Below are positions 1-7,892 of a DNA stretch of 64,000 nt, piece by piece. Position 1 is the first letter of the stretch, and the number at the start of each line of letters is the position of its first letter. Both the position numbers and the translations under genes were made by a program. The notes beneath the pieces were generated by a model, which saw nothing but the letters and a program-made list of their open reading frames with translations, was not told the origin of the DNA and searched no databases. Where the stretch lies: assembly GCA_024707385.1 (NCBI GenBank), contig JANPZW010000013.1, positions 629,465 to 693,464 of the forward strand. The letters run 5' to 3'. The stretch is from Cellvibrionaceae bacterium. Its GTDB lineage: Bacteria > Pseudomonadota > Gammaproteobacteria > Pseudomonadales > Cellvibrionaceae.

Positions 1-127
1 CTATGGAACCACCGGGTACACCGAAGACCCATTCGACACCCAGCTGGGCGAGATAATCGACCACCAGGTCGGCGGAAGTGGTTTGCTGCGCGGCGCGCAG
101 CACAGGAGCAAGACGGCTATCCAACAT
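1..127 (-). CDS. Thiamine-diphosphate-dependent enzyme, N-terminal fragment
   Basis: Only the first 42 codons lie in the window; the gene runs off the left edge. The ATG is at 127-125. The reading contains SADLVVDYLAQLGVEWVFGV followed by PGGS, the N-terminal pattern of acetolactate synthase / benzoylformate decarboxylase-type ThDP enzymes (the glutamate in 'GVE' lies near the conserved cofactor-activating region). Substrate cannot be told from this piece. It follows two citrate-synthase-like genes on the same strand after a 91-bp gap, so it probably belongs to the same operon. The family call is fairly secure; the exact enzyme is unknown. Confidence 0.75.
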   Translation of the reverse strand, partial: MLDSRLAPVLRAAQQTTSADLVVDYLAQLGVEWVFGVPGGSI

Positions 128-218
128 ATCAATCACCTATAAAAGTTTGCACGCCCGCGCCAGCACACGGCAGACATGGCGTTTGCCGCCCCACTGAACG
201 AGCCAAGGAAAAAGATGG

Positions 219-1049
219 TTATAGCGAGTGCGGCAGAGCGCGCGGCGCTACACCCTGATAACGCACATCCGTGCAGATCTGCGGCAGGAAAGCCTGGGCG
301 GGTTGGTCGTAGAGATCCCCGTAACAGGCCAGCACTCCGCTCAGCACATCAGCAGTGCGAATCCGGTAGACCTCCATAGCAGAAAATCCCTGGTCCATCA
401 GGAATGCGCATGCGTAAGCCGCAGCGTTCATATCAGCCTGGTGGTGCACCTGCAGGTACTCCGCCAGACCTTCGACAAATCTCACATAGGGTCCGGGTGA
501 AAAACCGAGCTCAGCGGTGAAGCGCCGCATGGGATCGAGGCGCTCATCGGCGACCTTCACCGGCCGGGCGAAGCCGCTGATACTCGGCACACCATTGCGC
601 AGGGGGAAGCGCGCCACCAGCTCCGCAAAGCTTGCGCCGGCATCGTGATCCGCCTTCAGCTCACTCAGGGTAAGAACGGTGAGGTATTGCGCCTTGGCGC
701 CGTAGGCGCGGGAGTCGGCGGCGAGAACACCCGCCGCCGTCGCCGCGACCGGCGACGCCTGGCCGTTGCCAGCCAGGGCGCCCAGTTGATTGCACCAGAT
801 GCGCAGGTCGGGGTAGCTGGTGAAAAAGACGGTTTTCTCCAGCCAGAGCGCCAGCGGCTTATCGATCAGGCGCCCGGTGATATTGAGCACCGCAAGCTGG
901 GTGATATTGAGCTCCTGCAACAGATCGCCAAGCAGGCGGCGTCCGCGCACCAGCACGTCGCGCGCGCCCTGCCACTTGCCGATGCTGGTGCGGATATGGC
1001 GGCGGCGCTCATCCCAGAAGCGGGTGTCAGACACACTCATATTGCTCAT
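219..1049 (-). CDS. Citrate-synthase/citryl-CoA-lyase-like protein 2
   Basis: A 276-residue protein with the all-helical citrate synthase look: a SYPDLRIWCNQL segment (res 78-89) seen in citryl-CoA-lyase-type relatives, then GFARPVKVADERLDPM (res 159-174), which aligns with the canonical GFGH(P/R)V..-DPR motif. The catalytic His of that motif seems to be Arg here, and I see no HGGA motif. It starts with ATG at 1049, 23 bases inside the end of the upstream paralogue, so the two are translationally coupled and may form a heteromer. Whether it is an enzyme, a non-catalytic subunit or a divergent lyase cannot be settled from sequence. The fold assignment is good; the function is unknown. Confidence 0.7.
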   Translation of the reverse strand: MSNMSVSDTRFWDERRRHIRTSIGKWQGARDVLVRGRRLLGDLLQELNITQLAVLNITGRLIDKPLALWLEKTVFFTSYPDLRIWCNQLGALAGNGQASPVAATAAGVLAADSRAYGAKAQYLTVLTLSELKADHDAGASFAELVARFPLRNGVPSISGFARPVKVADERLDPMRRFTAELGFSPGPYVRFVEGLAEYLQVHHQADMNAAAYACAFLMDQGFSAMEVYRIRTADVLSGVLACYGDLYDQPAQAFLPQICTDVRYQGVAPRALPHSL

Positions 1050-1797
1050 CCCCCAACATGGGATTGCTGCTGATGGGCTGATGTGTCTGCTCCATGCCGT
1101 GCGCCATAACGCCCGGTGCTATAGCGAGTTGAAACAGACCGAGCGTCATACGCGGGCTGAGTCCCAAAGCCAGCCCTGAGGCCGCCACCAGACCCGGCGG
1201 CAACCAGCCCTGCTGGCGGCTGGCCAACACAGCGGCGAATTCCTGGCACCAGCGCAGCACCGGCTGCTCCGGCATCACCGCGATGAGATCGGTTGCCAGT
1301 TGCTGCCAGATGGGTTCAAGAGTGCCAAAACTGCTGCCGAAACCTGGCGGCTCGCTGCCGTCGACCAAACATTTCTCGGCGAAACCGGCCGGGTCTTCCG
1401 CCAGATGGGTGCTAATAAACTCCCAGGCACGCTCCGCCTCCAGGGCGCCGCCCCGGGTACCGGAGCCGGTTAAAAGACCAATTGGCAGCAAGTGCTCAGG
1501 GGCGGTTTTGCTGACCCCCGCGAGCATGGCCGCGCGCACCGCCGGATGGCGCGGGCCCGGATTGAGCAGACCGATCAACAGCACCTCCAGCAGGCGCCGC
1601 TGCGCCGGCGTTGGCAGCTCGCCCGTCAACAACAGCAGAAGCACATCTCCGTAGGGGCGATTGCGCCATAGCTCCGCCACGTCATAACCCGCGATAAAGC
1701 GGCGCTCCGCCACATAAGGGTTATGCGCCTGCGGTTCCTCCAAGCAGATGCTGGTGGTGAAGTCGGGGCGCGCGCCCGCCTCAGTCGCTGAAGACAT
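1027..1797 (-). CDS. Citrate-synthase/citryl-CoA-lyase-like protein 1
   Basis: A 256-residue protein. FIAGYDVAELWRNRPYGDV with LLTGELPTPAQ (res 34-66) matches the N-terminal part of small citrate synthases. GTRGGALEAE (res 113-122) sits where HGGA-type catalytic histidine motifs lie, with Arg in place of His. GFGSSFGTLEP (res 152-162) replaces GFGHRVY..DPR. MAHGMEQ (res 231-237) matches the conserved C-terminal AH..EQ segment that follows a CoA/citrate-binding arginine. The ATG at 1797 lies inside the 3' end of the TonB receptor gene (17-base overlap), and the next paralogue overlaps its own end. Loss of both histidines suggests an altered or structural role; this is inference from motif alignment by eye. 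Confidence 0.7.
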   Translation of the reverse strand: MSSATEAGARPDFTTSICLEEPQAHNPYVAERRFIAGYDVAELWRNRPYGDVLLLLLTGELPTPAQRRLLEVLLIGLLNPGPRHPAVRAAMLAGVSKTAPEHLLPIGLLTGSGTRGGALEAERAWEFISTHLAEDPAGFAEKCLVDGSEPPGFGSSFGTLEPIWQQLATDLIAVMPEQPVLRWCQEFAAVLASRQQGWLPPGLVAASGLALGLSPRMTLGLFQLAIAPGVMAHGMEQTHQPISSNPMLGDEQYECV

Positions 1798-3925
1798 AAC
1801 TCACATCCATTAGCCAATGGCGGCCGGCCAGGGGGTAATCGTCCGGAATGAAACCGTTACTCGGCTCGCGCGCATCCTCATCGGTCAGATTTTTCACCGA
1901 GAGGCCCAGGCTGATAGAGCGCCAGCTCGTTTCGAGCCGGGTATCGAGCCACAGATAATCATCAATAGATGGACGCAGATCGCCGGGCGCCCGCTCGCGC
2001 GAGCCGACCCACTTGGCGCCGGTGTACCAGTGCCAGTTGCTGAAACGCCAGTGTGCGGTGAGATTGGCCATACGCTTGGGCACGGAGGAGATATCCACAT
2101 CGCGCTGCGCGGCGTCATCCAGGAGGGAATAGTTGAAGTCCACAGTCAGCCGCCGGCCGGAGCGCCAGCTCAATTGGTATTCCAGTCCGTGCATTTCGAG
2201 CTGGCCACTGTTCTGCGCCACCTGCCCGCCCTGCGCCGGGACGAAGGTGATCATGTCTTTCCCCTCGTAGCGGAATAGGTTCAGCTCCATATGCAACGAT
2301 TCGCTGAACAGGTAATTCAAGGACAGGCCGCCGTCCAGGGTATTGATGGTCTCCGGCTCCAAATCGGGATTGCCCATGCCCGCCGGGTTGTTCTGGGTAT
2401 AGAGGTCGGCAAAAGACGGCGCGCGGAACGCGGTGCCGAGAAACAGCTTGCTGGTAAGGCGCGGCGTGGTCTGCCAGCTGAGGCCAAGACGAGGATTGAA
2501 GGTGGAGCCGAAATCGCTGTAGTGGTCGTACCTTACGCCCAGAGTGCTCTGCAGCGTGTCGCTGATGCGCCACTGATCCTGCAGCGCCAGGAAGTAGGTA
2601 TTGCGTTTCTTGTTGGGCAGATAGACATAGGGCGTGTCGGTGACATCCACCAGAGTGCCGTCCACCACAGTCGCGTCGGGATCGAGCACCCCGGGACCGA
2701 AATTCTTCTGCTCGAAGACATCGGTCTCCACATGCTCATAACCGATAGCCCAGCGCACCCGATGGTTTTGCGCCACATCGAAAATATGATCCAGCTGCAG
2801 CGACATCGCCTGGTCATCGTTACCAGGCACGCCGATAACACCTTCGGTAAAAGTGACCTCGCGGGTAGGGTTCGCAAAATCCACGTTGCCATCCGCGCCT
2901 ATGGGCACGCGCGCGCCGGCGGGAAACACCTTCGACCAGAGGCGGGAATTGACCCTGTGCCAGGCGGCGGTGAGGTTCATATCGCCGGTTACATGAGCGG
3001 ACAAATCATAGGTGGCTGACAATGTCTGCGCCTGCTGGCGGAAGCTGCCCTCCGGATCCAGCGCTTGGGCAACGCCGGCCCCATTGCCGGATTCGCGGTT
3101 GCTCCAGTTCATATAACGCAGATCCAGGCTGCCCAGCTGCCACATCACCCGCCCGCTGTAGATTTCATGTTCGTCTTCCATAGGACCGGGCGCGCGGGAC
3201 GCGGAAGTGTTGTACATCTGATCCAACAGGGTTTGTAGATCCGCCCGCACAATGCGGTCGCGATCCCCCTCACCCAGATGGGTACCAAGGGCAACCTGCA
3301 GCACGCTGTCACCCAGTTGGGCCCTATGGCTCCACTCCATCTGCTGGGTGTCAAAATCACCCGCCCGCGCGGTGACCTTGGAAGGCATCTCGCCCGGTTT
3401 GTAGCTGACCAGATTAATAATGCCGCCAACCGCGTCCGCGCCATAAATAGCGGAGCCAGGGCTGCGAATAACTTCGATCCGTTTGAAGGCATTGAGCGGA
3501 ATACGCTGGCCCCAAAGGGTGCCGCCGTCGCGAATGTGACGAAACGGCAAGCCGTCGATAAGAATCAAAATCTGCTGGCCGAAAGCGCCGGAAAGACCGC
3601 GCACCACCGGCCGATTATTGCTGAATGCAGTCTGGGCTTTGGTAATGTGCAGGCCGGGAACATGCTGCAGGGCCTCGAACAATCGCGTCGCGCCCATGGC
3701 CTCCCATTCTTCCGCGTTGATTACCGTAACCGATGCTGGAGCTTCCTCGACGCTCTGCTCAAATCCGGCGGCGGCCGTCACCACGCGAACATTTAGCAAG
3801 TCATTTAAACCCAGCTCGAATAACGATATTTCGTTTTTATCAGAAGTGGAACTAACAATGTCCTGACCGAGGGCGATGCTGGGAATGAACAACAGTAGGC
3901 CGTGAACCAACCTTTTAACGTTCAT
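1781..3925 (-). CDS. TonB-dependent outer-membrane receptor
   Basis: 714 residues. The signal peptide is residues 1-20 (cleavage near IALG|Q). A short linker reads ELGLNDLLNVRVVTAA, a stretch often found just before the plug in CirA/BtuB-like receptors. The plug domain (about res 55-165) has APASVTVINAEEWEAMGATR, VRGLSGAFGQQILILIDGLP and RIEVIRSPGSAIYGADAVGG, and a 22-strand barrel region follows. It imports a ligand across the outer membrane with TonB-ExbBD energy. It is the first gene of a tightly overlapping operon with two citrate-synthase-like genes and a ThDP enzyme, so the ligand may relate to a carboxylate or siderophore made or used by that operon (inference). The C-terminus ends VFSD rather than in a terminal aromatic residue. 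Confidence 0.92.
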   Translation of the reverse strand: MNVKRLVHGLLLFIPSIALGQDIVSSTSDKNEISLFELGLNDLLNVRVVTAAAGFEQSVEEAPASVTVINAEEWEAMGATRLFEALQHVPGLHITKAQTAFSNNRPVVRGLSGAFGQQILILIDGLPFRHIRDGGTLWGQRIPLNAFKRIEVIRSPGSAIYGADAVGGIINLVSYKPGEMPSKVTARAGDFDTQQMEWSHRAQLGDSVLQVALGTHLGEGDRDRIVRADLQTLLDQMYNTSASRAPGPMEDEHEIYSGRVMWQLGSLDLRYMNWSNRESGNGAGVAQALDPEGSFRQQAQTLSATYDLSAHVTGDMNLTAAWHRVNSRLWSKVFPAGARVPIGADGNVDFANPTREVTFTEGVIGVPGNDDQAMSLQLDHIFDVAQNHRVRWAIGYEHVETDVFEQKNFGPGVLDPDATVVDGTLVDVTDTPYVYLPNKKRNTYFLALQDQWRISDTLQSTLGVRYDHYSDFGSTFNPRLGLSWQTTPRLTSKLFLGTAFRAPSFADLYTQNNPAGMGNPDLEPETINTLDGGLSLNYLFSESLHMELNLFRYEGKDMITFVPAQGGQVAQNSGQLEMHGLEYQLSWRSGRRLTVDFNYSLLDDAAQRDVDISSVPKRMANLTAHWRFSNWHWYTGAKWVGSRERAPGDLRPSIDDYLWLDTRLETSWRSISLGLSVKNLTDEDAREPSNGFIPDDYPLAGRHWLMDVSYVFSD

Positions 3926-4014
3926 TGCTTTGCCTTATTTTGAATTGAGCTAGCGGCGGGGCCAACAATCTCTAATTGAATAACGAGTAAACCACTGAAC
4001 GGCAGTGTTATCGT

Positions 4015-4050
4015 TTTTTGAGTATAGACAAGAATAAGAATGCAAGTGAC
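4015..4050 (-). promoter_or_regulatory. Possible promoter of the TonB-receptor operon
   Basis: On the minus strand TATACT (4026-4021) is a good -10 hexamer, lying about 95 bases upstream of the receptor ATG. The best TTG-type hexamer upstream (TTGCAT, 4045-4040) is only 13 bases away, so no proper -35 is evident. The AT-rich, partly repeated AAGAATAAGAATGCAAG on the plus strand could be an operator. I cannot show a Fur box. Confidence 0.25.
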
Positions 4051-4053
4051 AGT

Positions 4054-4087
4054 GGAAAAATATTGCGCCGCCCAGCCAAAGCGGCGC
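4054..4087 (-). terminator. Rho-independent terminator after the AgmX-like gene
   Basis: Inverted repeat GCGCCGC (4065-4071) / GCGGCGC (4081-4087) with a 9-base loop. Read on the minus strand it is followed by AATATTTTT. It begins 13 bases past the stop codon of the 4100-5081 gene and would end the nine-gene operon. Confidence 0.7.
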
Positions 4088-4099
4088 GAAAGGTACTAA

Positions 4100-5081
4100 C
4101 TAATAGGGAAGGAAATCGAAGGAGTAATTGAGAGTGGTTTGCAGCACATCCGAAGCGCCGAAATTAATGCCGCGCACCGCTGCAAGCAGCTTGCGCTCCA
4201 GATCCGCATCGTTGAGCTCGCTGGAGACGATCTGCGCGCTGGAGACTGCCCCGTTGGGATCTATCACCAATTTAAATACCACCTTGCCCTGCAGGGTGGG
4301 ATTTTCCCGCAGTGCACGGTTGTAAATGCCGAAGATGCGCCCCTTGGCCTCCTCCATACGCTGACGAATATCCTGGTCGCCGCGATAGGCTTTTTCACGC
4401 GTCTGCTGTTGACGATTGTCGGCGGCTGCGGCGGACACTTCTTCCAGCTTGCTTTCCACCACGGTGGTTTCGCGGCCGGACAGGGCGACACCGCCGGTGT
4501 CGCGGCTCAGTGCCGCGGTGTTCACGCCACCGCTGGTCTGGGTCGCGGCTTTGCCGATCAGGCTGCGATCGACGGTTTCCGCTGCGGCCACAGCCGTGCT
4601 CTTCAGATTAGCGGTCGGTTTTCTCACATCGGCAATATCCAGCGCGTCGCGCATGTCCGCGAGCGTATCCATCTGCGCCAGCACACCGCTTTGTTTCGCC
4701 TGTTCAATCGCCTTTTGCAATTTCACCGGTTCAGGCTCCGACCTTTTTGGCTCCTGCGGTTTGGGATCCGGCTTCCTTTCCTCCGGCTTGGGATCGGGCT
4801 TTTTCTCCTCCGGCTTTTTCTCCTCGGTTTTTTTCTTCCACCGGTGGCGGAGGTGGTGGTTTGGGCAACTCCTTTTTCTCCAGCACCACACGGGCGAGTT
4901 GCGGCGGCAACCGCTCCAGCTCCTCGCGCTTGGGCTCGGGTACTTTTATATAGGGCACGGCGATACTCAGAATCAGCAGTGGCACGCAGAGCATCCCGAG
5001 CACACGCCAGAAGCGGCGGTCATCAGCTTGCGAGCTGCTCCACGGCAATTCCAGATTGGGCGCTACTGCAAATACCGCCAT
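4100..5081 (-). CDS. TonB-like protein with AgmX/PglI-type C-terminal domain (GltJ-like); apparent frameshift
   Basis: Periplasm-spanning energy transducer. The N-terminus (start ATG 5081) has one membrane segment (about res 27-45, VLGMLCVPLLILSIAVPYI), then a Pro/Lys/Glu-rich rod (PKPPPPPPVEEK, then EEKKPDPKPEERKPDPKP), an Ala/Thr-rich middle, and a globular end containing GKVVFKLVIDPNGAVSSAQI and ending FDFLPY, typical of AgmX/PglI C-terminal domains. The two halves are in different frames. The break is at a run of seven T (4828-4834), and one base fewer restores 326 codons. It overlaps no gene but lies 1 base after the ExbD gene, so it is the last member of the ExbB-ExbD-ExbD-TonB unit. 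Confidence 0.8.
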
Positions 5082-5082
5082 C

Positions 5083-5604
5083 TCAAAACCCTCCCGGCGA
5101 CTGCATTTCTGGAGGCAGTTGATTGACCGCCAGAGAAATATTCCGGAATTCGGATTGCGCGCAGGTGGTCATGATTTTTTTCAACAGGGTGTAGGGTAGC
5201 GCAGCGTCGCCCATGATAGTGACATCGCGCCCTTTTTCCCGCTCTTCATCGGAAGCGTACGGCTTGCGCCCGGCGAGATATTCCAATTCCTGTTTCAGCG
5301 GTGCGATGTCTTCCGCTGTGCTGGCCATGACGGATTTAACATCGGTGATCTGACGGCCGTTGATGACGATGTCATCGCGGCTGACCATCACGATCAAATT
5401 GTTTTCCGGTCTTTTATCCGCGACCGAGTCCGGCAGTTTGATGCTTTTATTGTTTTGCAAAACCTCGACATTGGAGGAATTGACCAACAGAAAAAACACC
5501 AGAATGGTGAAAATATCCATCAGCGAAACCAGATTCAGCTTCGGCTGTGATTTACTGCGTTTGTGCTGCCGCGCCATGCGGCGTGCGTGCATCGATTGCT
5601 TCAT
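5083..5604 (-). CDS. ExbD/TolR-family protein (second copy)
   Basis: 173 residues. Basic N-terminal cytoplasmic segment, then one membrane helix LVSLMDIFTILVFFLLVNSS (res 25-44) carrying the conserved Asp that takes part in proton flow in ExbD/TolR/MotB proteins, then a periplasmic domain. Its ATG overlaps the stop of the upstream ExbD gene (4 bases). With the ExbB and AgmX-like neighbours it forms a stator-type, proton-driven complex. A second, non-identical ExbD in the same operon suggests a hetero-oligomeric stator, as in the AglRQS motor. Confidence 0.88.
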   Translation of the reverse strand: MKQSMHARRMARQHKRSKSQPKLNLVSLMDIFTILVFFLLVNSSNVEVLQNNKSIKLPDSVADKRPENNLIVMVSRDDIVINGRQITDVKSVMASTAEDIAPLKQELEYLAGRKPYASDEEREKGRDVTIMGDAALPYTLLKKIMTTCAQSEFRNISLAVNQLPPEMQSPGGF

Positions 5605-6116
5605 TGCGCACCTCCCGCATTCACCGGTGCGTCGCCGAGGGAAATTTCCGGGAACAGCTCCGCCTCCACCAGGGACGCGGCCACTACCGCTTTAAACGAG
5701 CGCACGGTGTCCATCGCGGAGACGAGGGTCTGATAATCCGTATCCGGCTGCGACAAAATAAAAATATCGCGCTTCTCGATGCCCTGATCCTTCAGCAGGC
5801 GTTTGACCTCCTGCAGCACCTCGGAGAGCAATTTGAAATCGTAGGTGCCGTCTTTTTTCGGCACGGTTTTGAGAGGCGCACCGGCGGGATAATTCACCAC
5901 CAGACCGTCCGGCAAAATCACCAGTTCAAGCATCTGATTTTCCGTCGGGTTGCTCGCTGCACCGCCGGTAATAATGTCCGGCAGTTTCAGATCCAGTACG
6001 GTGATATGGGAAAACACCATGCTCATCAACAGCACCGGAACCAGAATGATCATCAGATTCATGAACGACGTGATTTCAAGATCCGGATCTTCGCTCTTTC
6101 GTTTTCGAATGCGCAT
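5601..6116 (-). CDS. ExbD/TolR-family protein (first copy)
   Basis: 171 residues. N-terminal MRIRKRKSEDPDLEITSFMN, then a membrane helix LMIILVPVLLMSMVFSHI. The conserved helix Asp is not obvious in this copy: the helix has Asn (FMNLMIIL) at the place where DxxF/L-type Asp sits in the second copy, so this subunit may be structural. The periplasmic domain includes YDFKLLSEVLQEVKRLLKDQ and a typical ExbD C-terminal fold, TLVSAMDTVRSF. It lies between exbB-like and the second ExbD gene (4-base overlap). Confidence 0.85.
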   Translation of the reverse strand: MRIRKRKSEDPDLEITSFMNLMIILVPVLLMSMVFSHITVLDLKLPDIITGGAASNPTENQMLELVILPDGLVVNYPAGAPLKTVPKKDGTYDFKLLSEVLQEVKRLLKDQGIEKRDIFILSQPDTDYQTLVSAMDTVRSFKAVVAASLVEAELFPEISLGDAPVNAGGAQ

Positions 6117-6136
6117 GTCGAACGACCGCCAGGAAA

Positions 6137-6842
6137 TCAGAGAGTTTTCGGTTTATCCGAAGTGACGGGACGGTTCGCAGGCGCAGCGTCGCTTGCGCGA
6201 GTCTTGCCGCTGAAGGCGTCGCTGCTGGACATGATATTCAAGGTTTTCACACCAGCCATTTCCAGGCTGTCGACAATTTCCGTGGTTTTATTCTGAATCG
6301 CCGTGTGCAGCAACAGCAGCGGAATTGCGGCGATCAAACCGAATGCGGTGGTGTTCATCGCCACCGCGATACTCTGCGAGAGAAGTGCAGCTTTTTTCCG
6401 CCGGATCGGCGTTGGCAACGGCGGTGAACGCCTGGATCAAACCTATGATGGTACCCAGCAGACCGAGCAGGGTGGCGATATTGGCGAGGGTGGCGATATA
6501 AGAGGTGCGCTTTTCCAGGCGCGGCACCGCTTCCATCACGCCCTCTTCCATCGCGTACTCAATTTCGTCGCGGCGTGGGGTGTGCTGCATACGCACGAGG
6601 CCGGCGGCGATGATGCGGCTGATCGGCGCATCGGCGTTGCGCCCCATGTCGATGATCGCGTTGTAATCGCGCTTCTTCAGCAGCGGCAATATGCGATCGA
6701 ATGCGCGGCGGTTCGAACTTCTCGCCGCGCTGAGAACCACCCAACGCTCCACCGCCACTGCCATTCCCACCACCAGCACCACGGCTATGGGATACATAAA
6801 CACACCGCCATCCTGAAAAAATTTCACGGCATCGTTAAACAT
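6137..6842 (-). CDS. ExbB/TolQ/MotA-family proton channel; apparent frameshift
   Basis: Corrected length 234 residues. N-terminal membrane segment MYPIAVVLVVGMAVAVERWV, cytoplasmic loop, then the family hallmark YIATLANIATLLGLLGTIIGLI (about res 112-133) and, after the break, ALLSQSIAVAMNTTAFGLIA plus IPLLLLHTAI. The first 145 or so codons and the rest are in different frames. The break is at six T (6392-6397, the A run after GCGG on the coding strand), where one base fewer joins PAEK to AALLSQS exactly as in MotA/TolQ proteins. The channel forms the proton path with the two ExbD proteins. Confidence 0.88.
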
Positions 6843-6930
6843 GTTGAACTGGCCTCCAAAAGCTTGGGCAAAATTGACTGAATTCCGATAATTCTCGATT
6901 GCTCGCGAGCCGCCTGAGGCGATTTGCGAT

Positions 6931-7224
6931 TTATTTTTTCTCCGCTGGCGTCAGCTGTTCCAGATACTGCAGTTCGCGCAAGTGTTCCGGACGTTCTATA
7001 TGGCTGAAAATATCGCGGTGCAACTTGGTGGTGAGCGGTTGAGTAAGGATAGTGTCGTCCTGTGCCGGCTGCCAGGGAACTATATAAAGCACTTTGGGCT
7101 GTTCCTGATTTCCGGTAACTGTATCACTCAACACCACCACGCCTTCGGTCTGGGCAAAAACCTGCACCGCCGCCGCGCACAATAAAAAAGAGAGAATAAT
7201 TTTCTGCATAACCGCGTTTCCCAT
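6931..7224 (-). CDS. Small exported protein of the ExbBD/TPR operon
   Basis: 97 residues with a signal peptide (start MGNAVMQKIILSFLLCAAAV; cleavage near VFAQ). The mature part is short, acidic to neutral and ends QLTPAEKK; I recognise no domain. Its ATG is fused to the stop of the upstream TPR lipoprotein (TGATG), which supports it as a real, coupled gene. An internal ATG six codons in is an alternative start. It is probably periplasmic. An 88-base gap separates it from exbB. Confidence 0.65.
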   Translation of the reverse strand: MGNAVMQKIILSFLLCAAAVQVFAQTEGVVVLSDTVTGNQEQPKVLYIVPWQPAQDDTILTQPLTTKLHRDIFSHIERPEHLRELQYLEQLTPAEKK

Positions 7225-7892
7225 CAGCCGGCGGCGAGGCGCCGTTTGAGGTCGATGATCCAGCCTTCCACCTCTTTGTTGGGTTCGTCCGAGAGTTTCA
7301 ACACCATCTCATAGTGTTTCAGTGCCGCATCGAACTTACCCATATAAAGGTCGTAGAGAATGCCGAGATTGCGATGTGCCGCGGCGTTGTGCGGCCACAC
7401 TTCCAAAGCTTTTTGGTAGGTTTGTTCGGCCTCGGCAAAGCGCCCCTGTTCGCGCAGAAACAAACCCATCTGCACATAAGCGTCATTATTGAGCGGGTTA
7501 AGCGTCAGTGCCTGGGTGAAATATTTTTCCGCTTCCGCCGGTTTTTCCTGGCGCCAGCAAACAATGCCCAGATTGACCAATGGACCCGAGAGCTGCGGAT
7601 GTTTCTGGCTGAGATCGAGCAATTGCCGCTCGGCGGTTTGCCAATCTTCGCTCTGCACGGCCACCAGCGCATCGCGAAATGCAGTTTCTGCGGCAGGCGG
7701 AATTTTTACGGCTTGAGTCAGATAGGGATTGGGAATCTTCTCGATGGCAGCGCGCGCTTCGCCGGAGACTTCGGGCTCGTCTACAGCCGATGCCTTCGCT
7801 TTCTTTTGCCCGCCGCCTGAGGCGCAACCGCCTAGTGCCAGCAGCACACCGAACAAGAGCGCAATCGCCGACCTGGTGTTAATGCAGACCAT
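7224..7892 (-). CDS. TPR-repeat lipoprotein
   Basis: 222 residues. Lipoprotein signal with lipobox LGGC (LLFGVLLALGGCASGGG). Then TPR helices, e.g. AEKYFTQALTLNPLNNDAYV, AEQTYQKALEVWPHNAAAHR and ALKHYEMVLKLSDEPNKEVE. It resembles PilF/NfrA-like outer-membrane TPR lipoproteins in layout, and the GltE-type TPR protein of gliding clusters is another comparison. Its ATG overlaps the end of the large TPR gene by 14 bases. Likely a scaffold of the envelope complex encoded by this operon. Confidence 0.82.
   Translation of the reverse strand: MVCINTRSAIALLFGVLLALGGCASGGGQKKAKASAVDEPEVSGEARAAIEKIPNPYLTQAVKIPPAAETAFRDALVAVQSEDWQTAERQLLDLSQKHPQLSGPLVNLGIVCWRQEKPAEAEKYFTQALTLNPLNNDAYVQMGLFLREQGRFAEAEQTYQKALEVWPHNAAAHRNLGILYDLYMGKFDAALKHYEMVLKLSDEPNKEVEGWIIDLKRRLAAG

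Noticed and set aside
1027..1797. Citrate-synthase-like genes 1 and 2 as one split gene
   Set aside because: Each has its own start, each carries a GFGH-like region, and they overlap, so they are two paralogous proteins, not halves.
4828..4834. Programmed -1 frameshift in the AgmX-like gene at A AAA AAC
   Set aside because: The slippery heptamer is present in frame, but the following protein needs a +1 (or -2) change, so classical -1 slippage would give the wrong frame; a missing/extra base or transcriptional slippage fits better.
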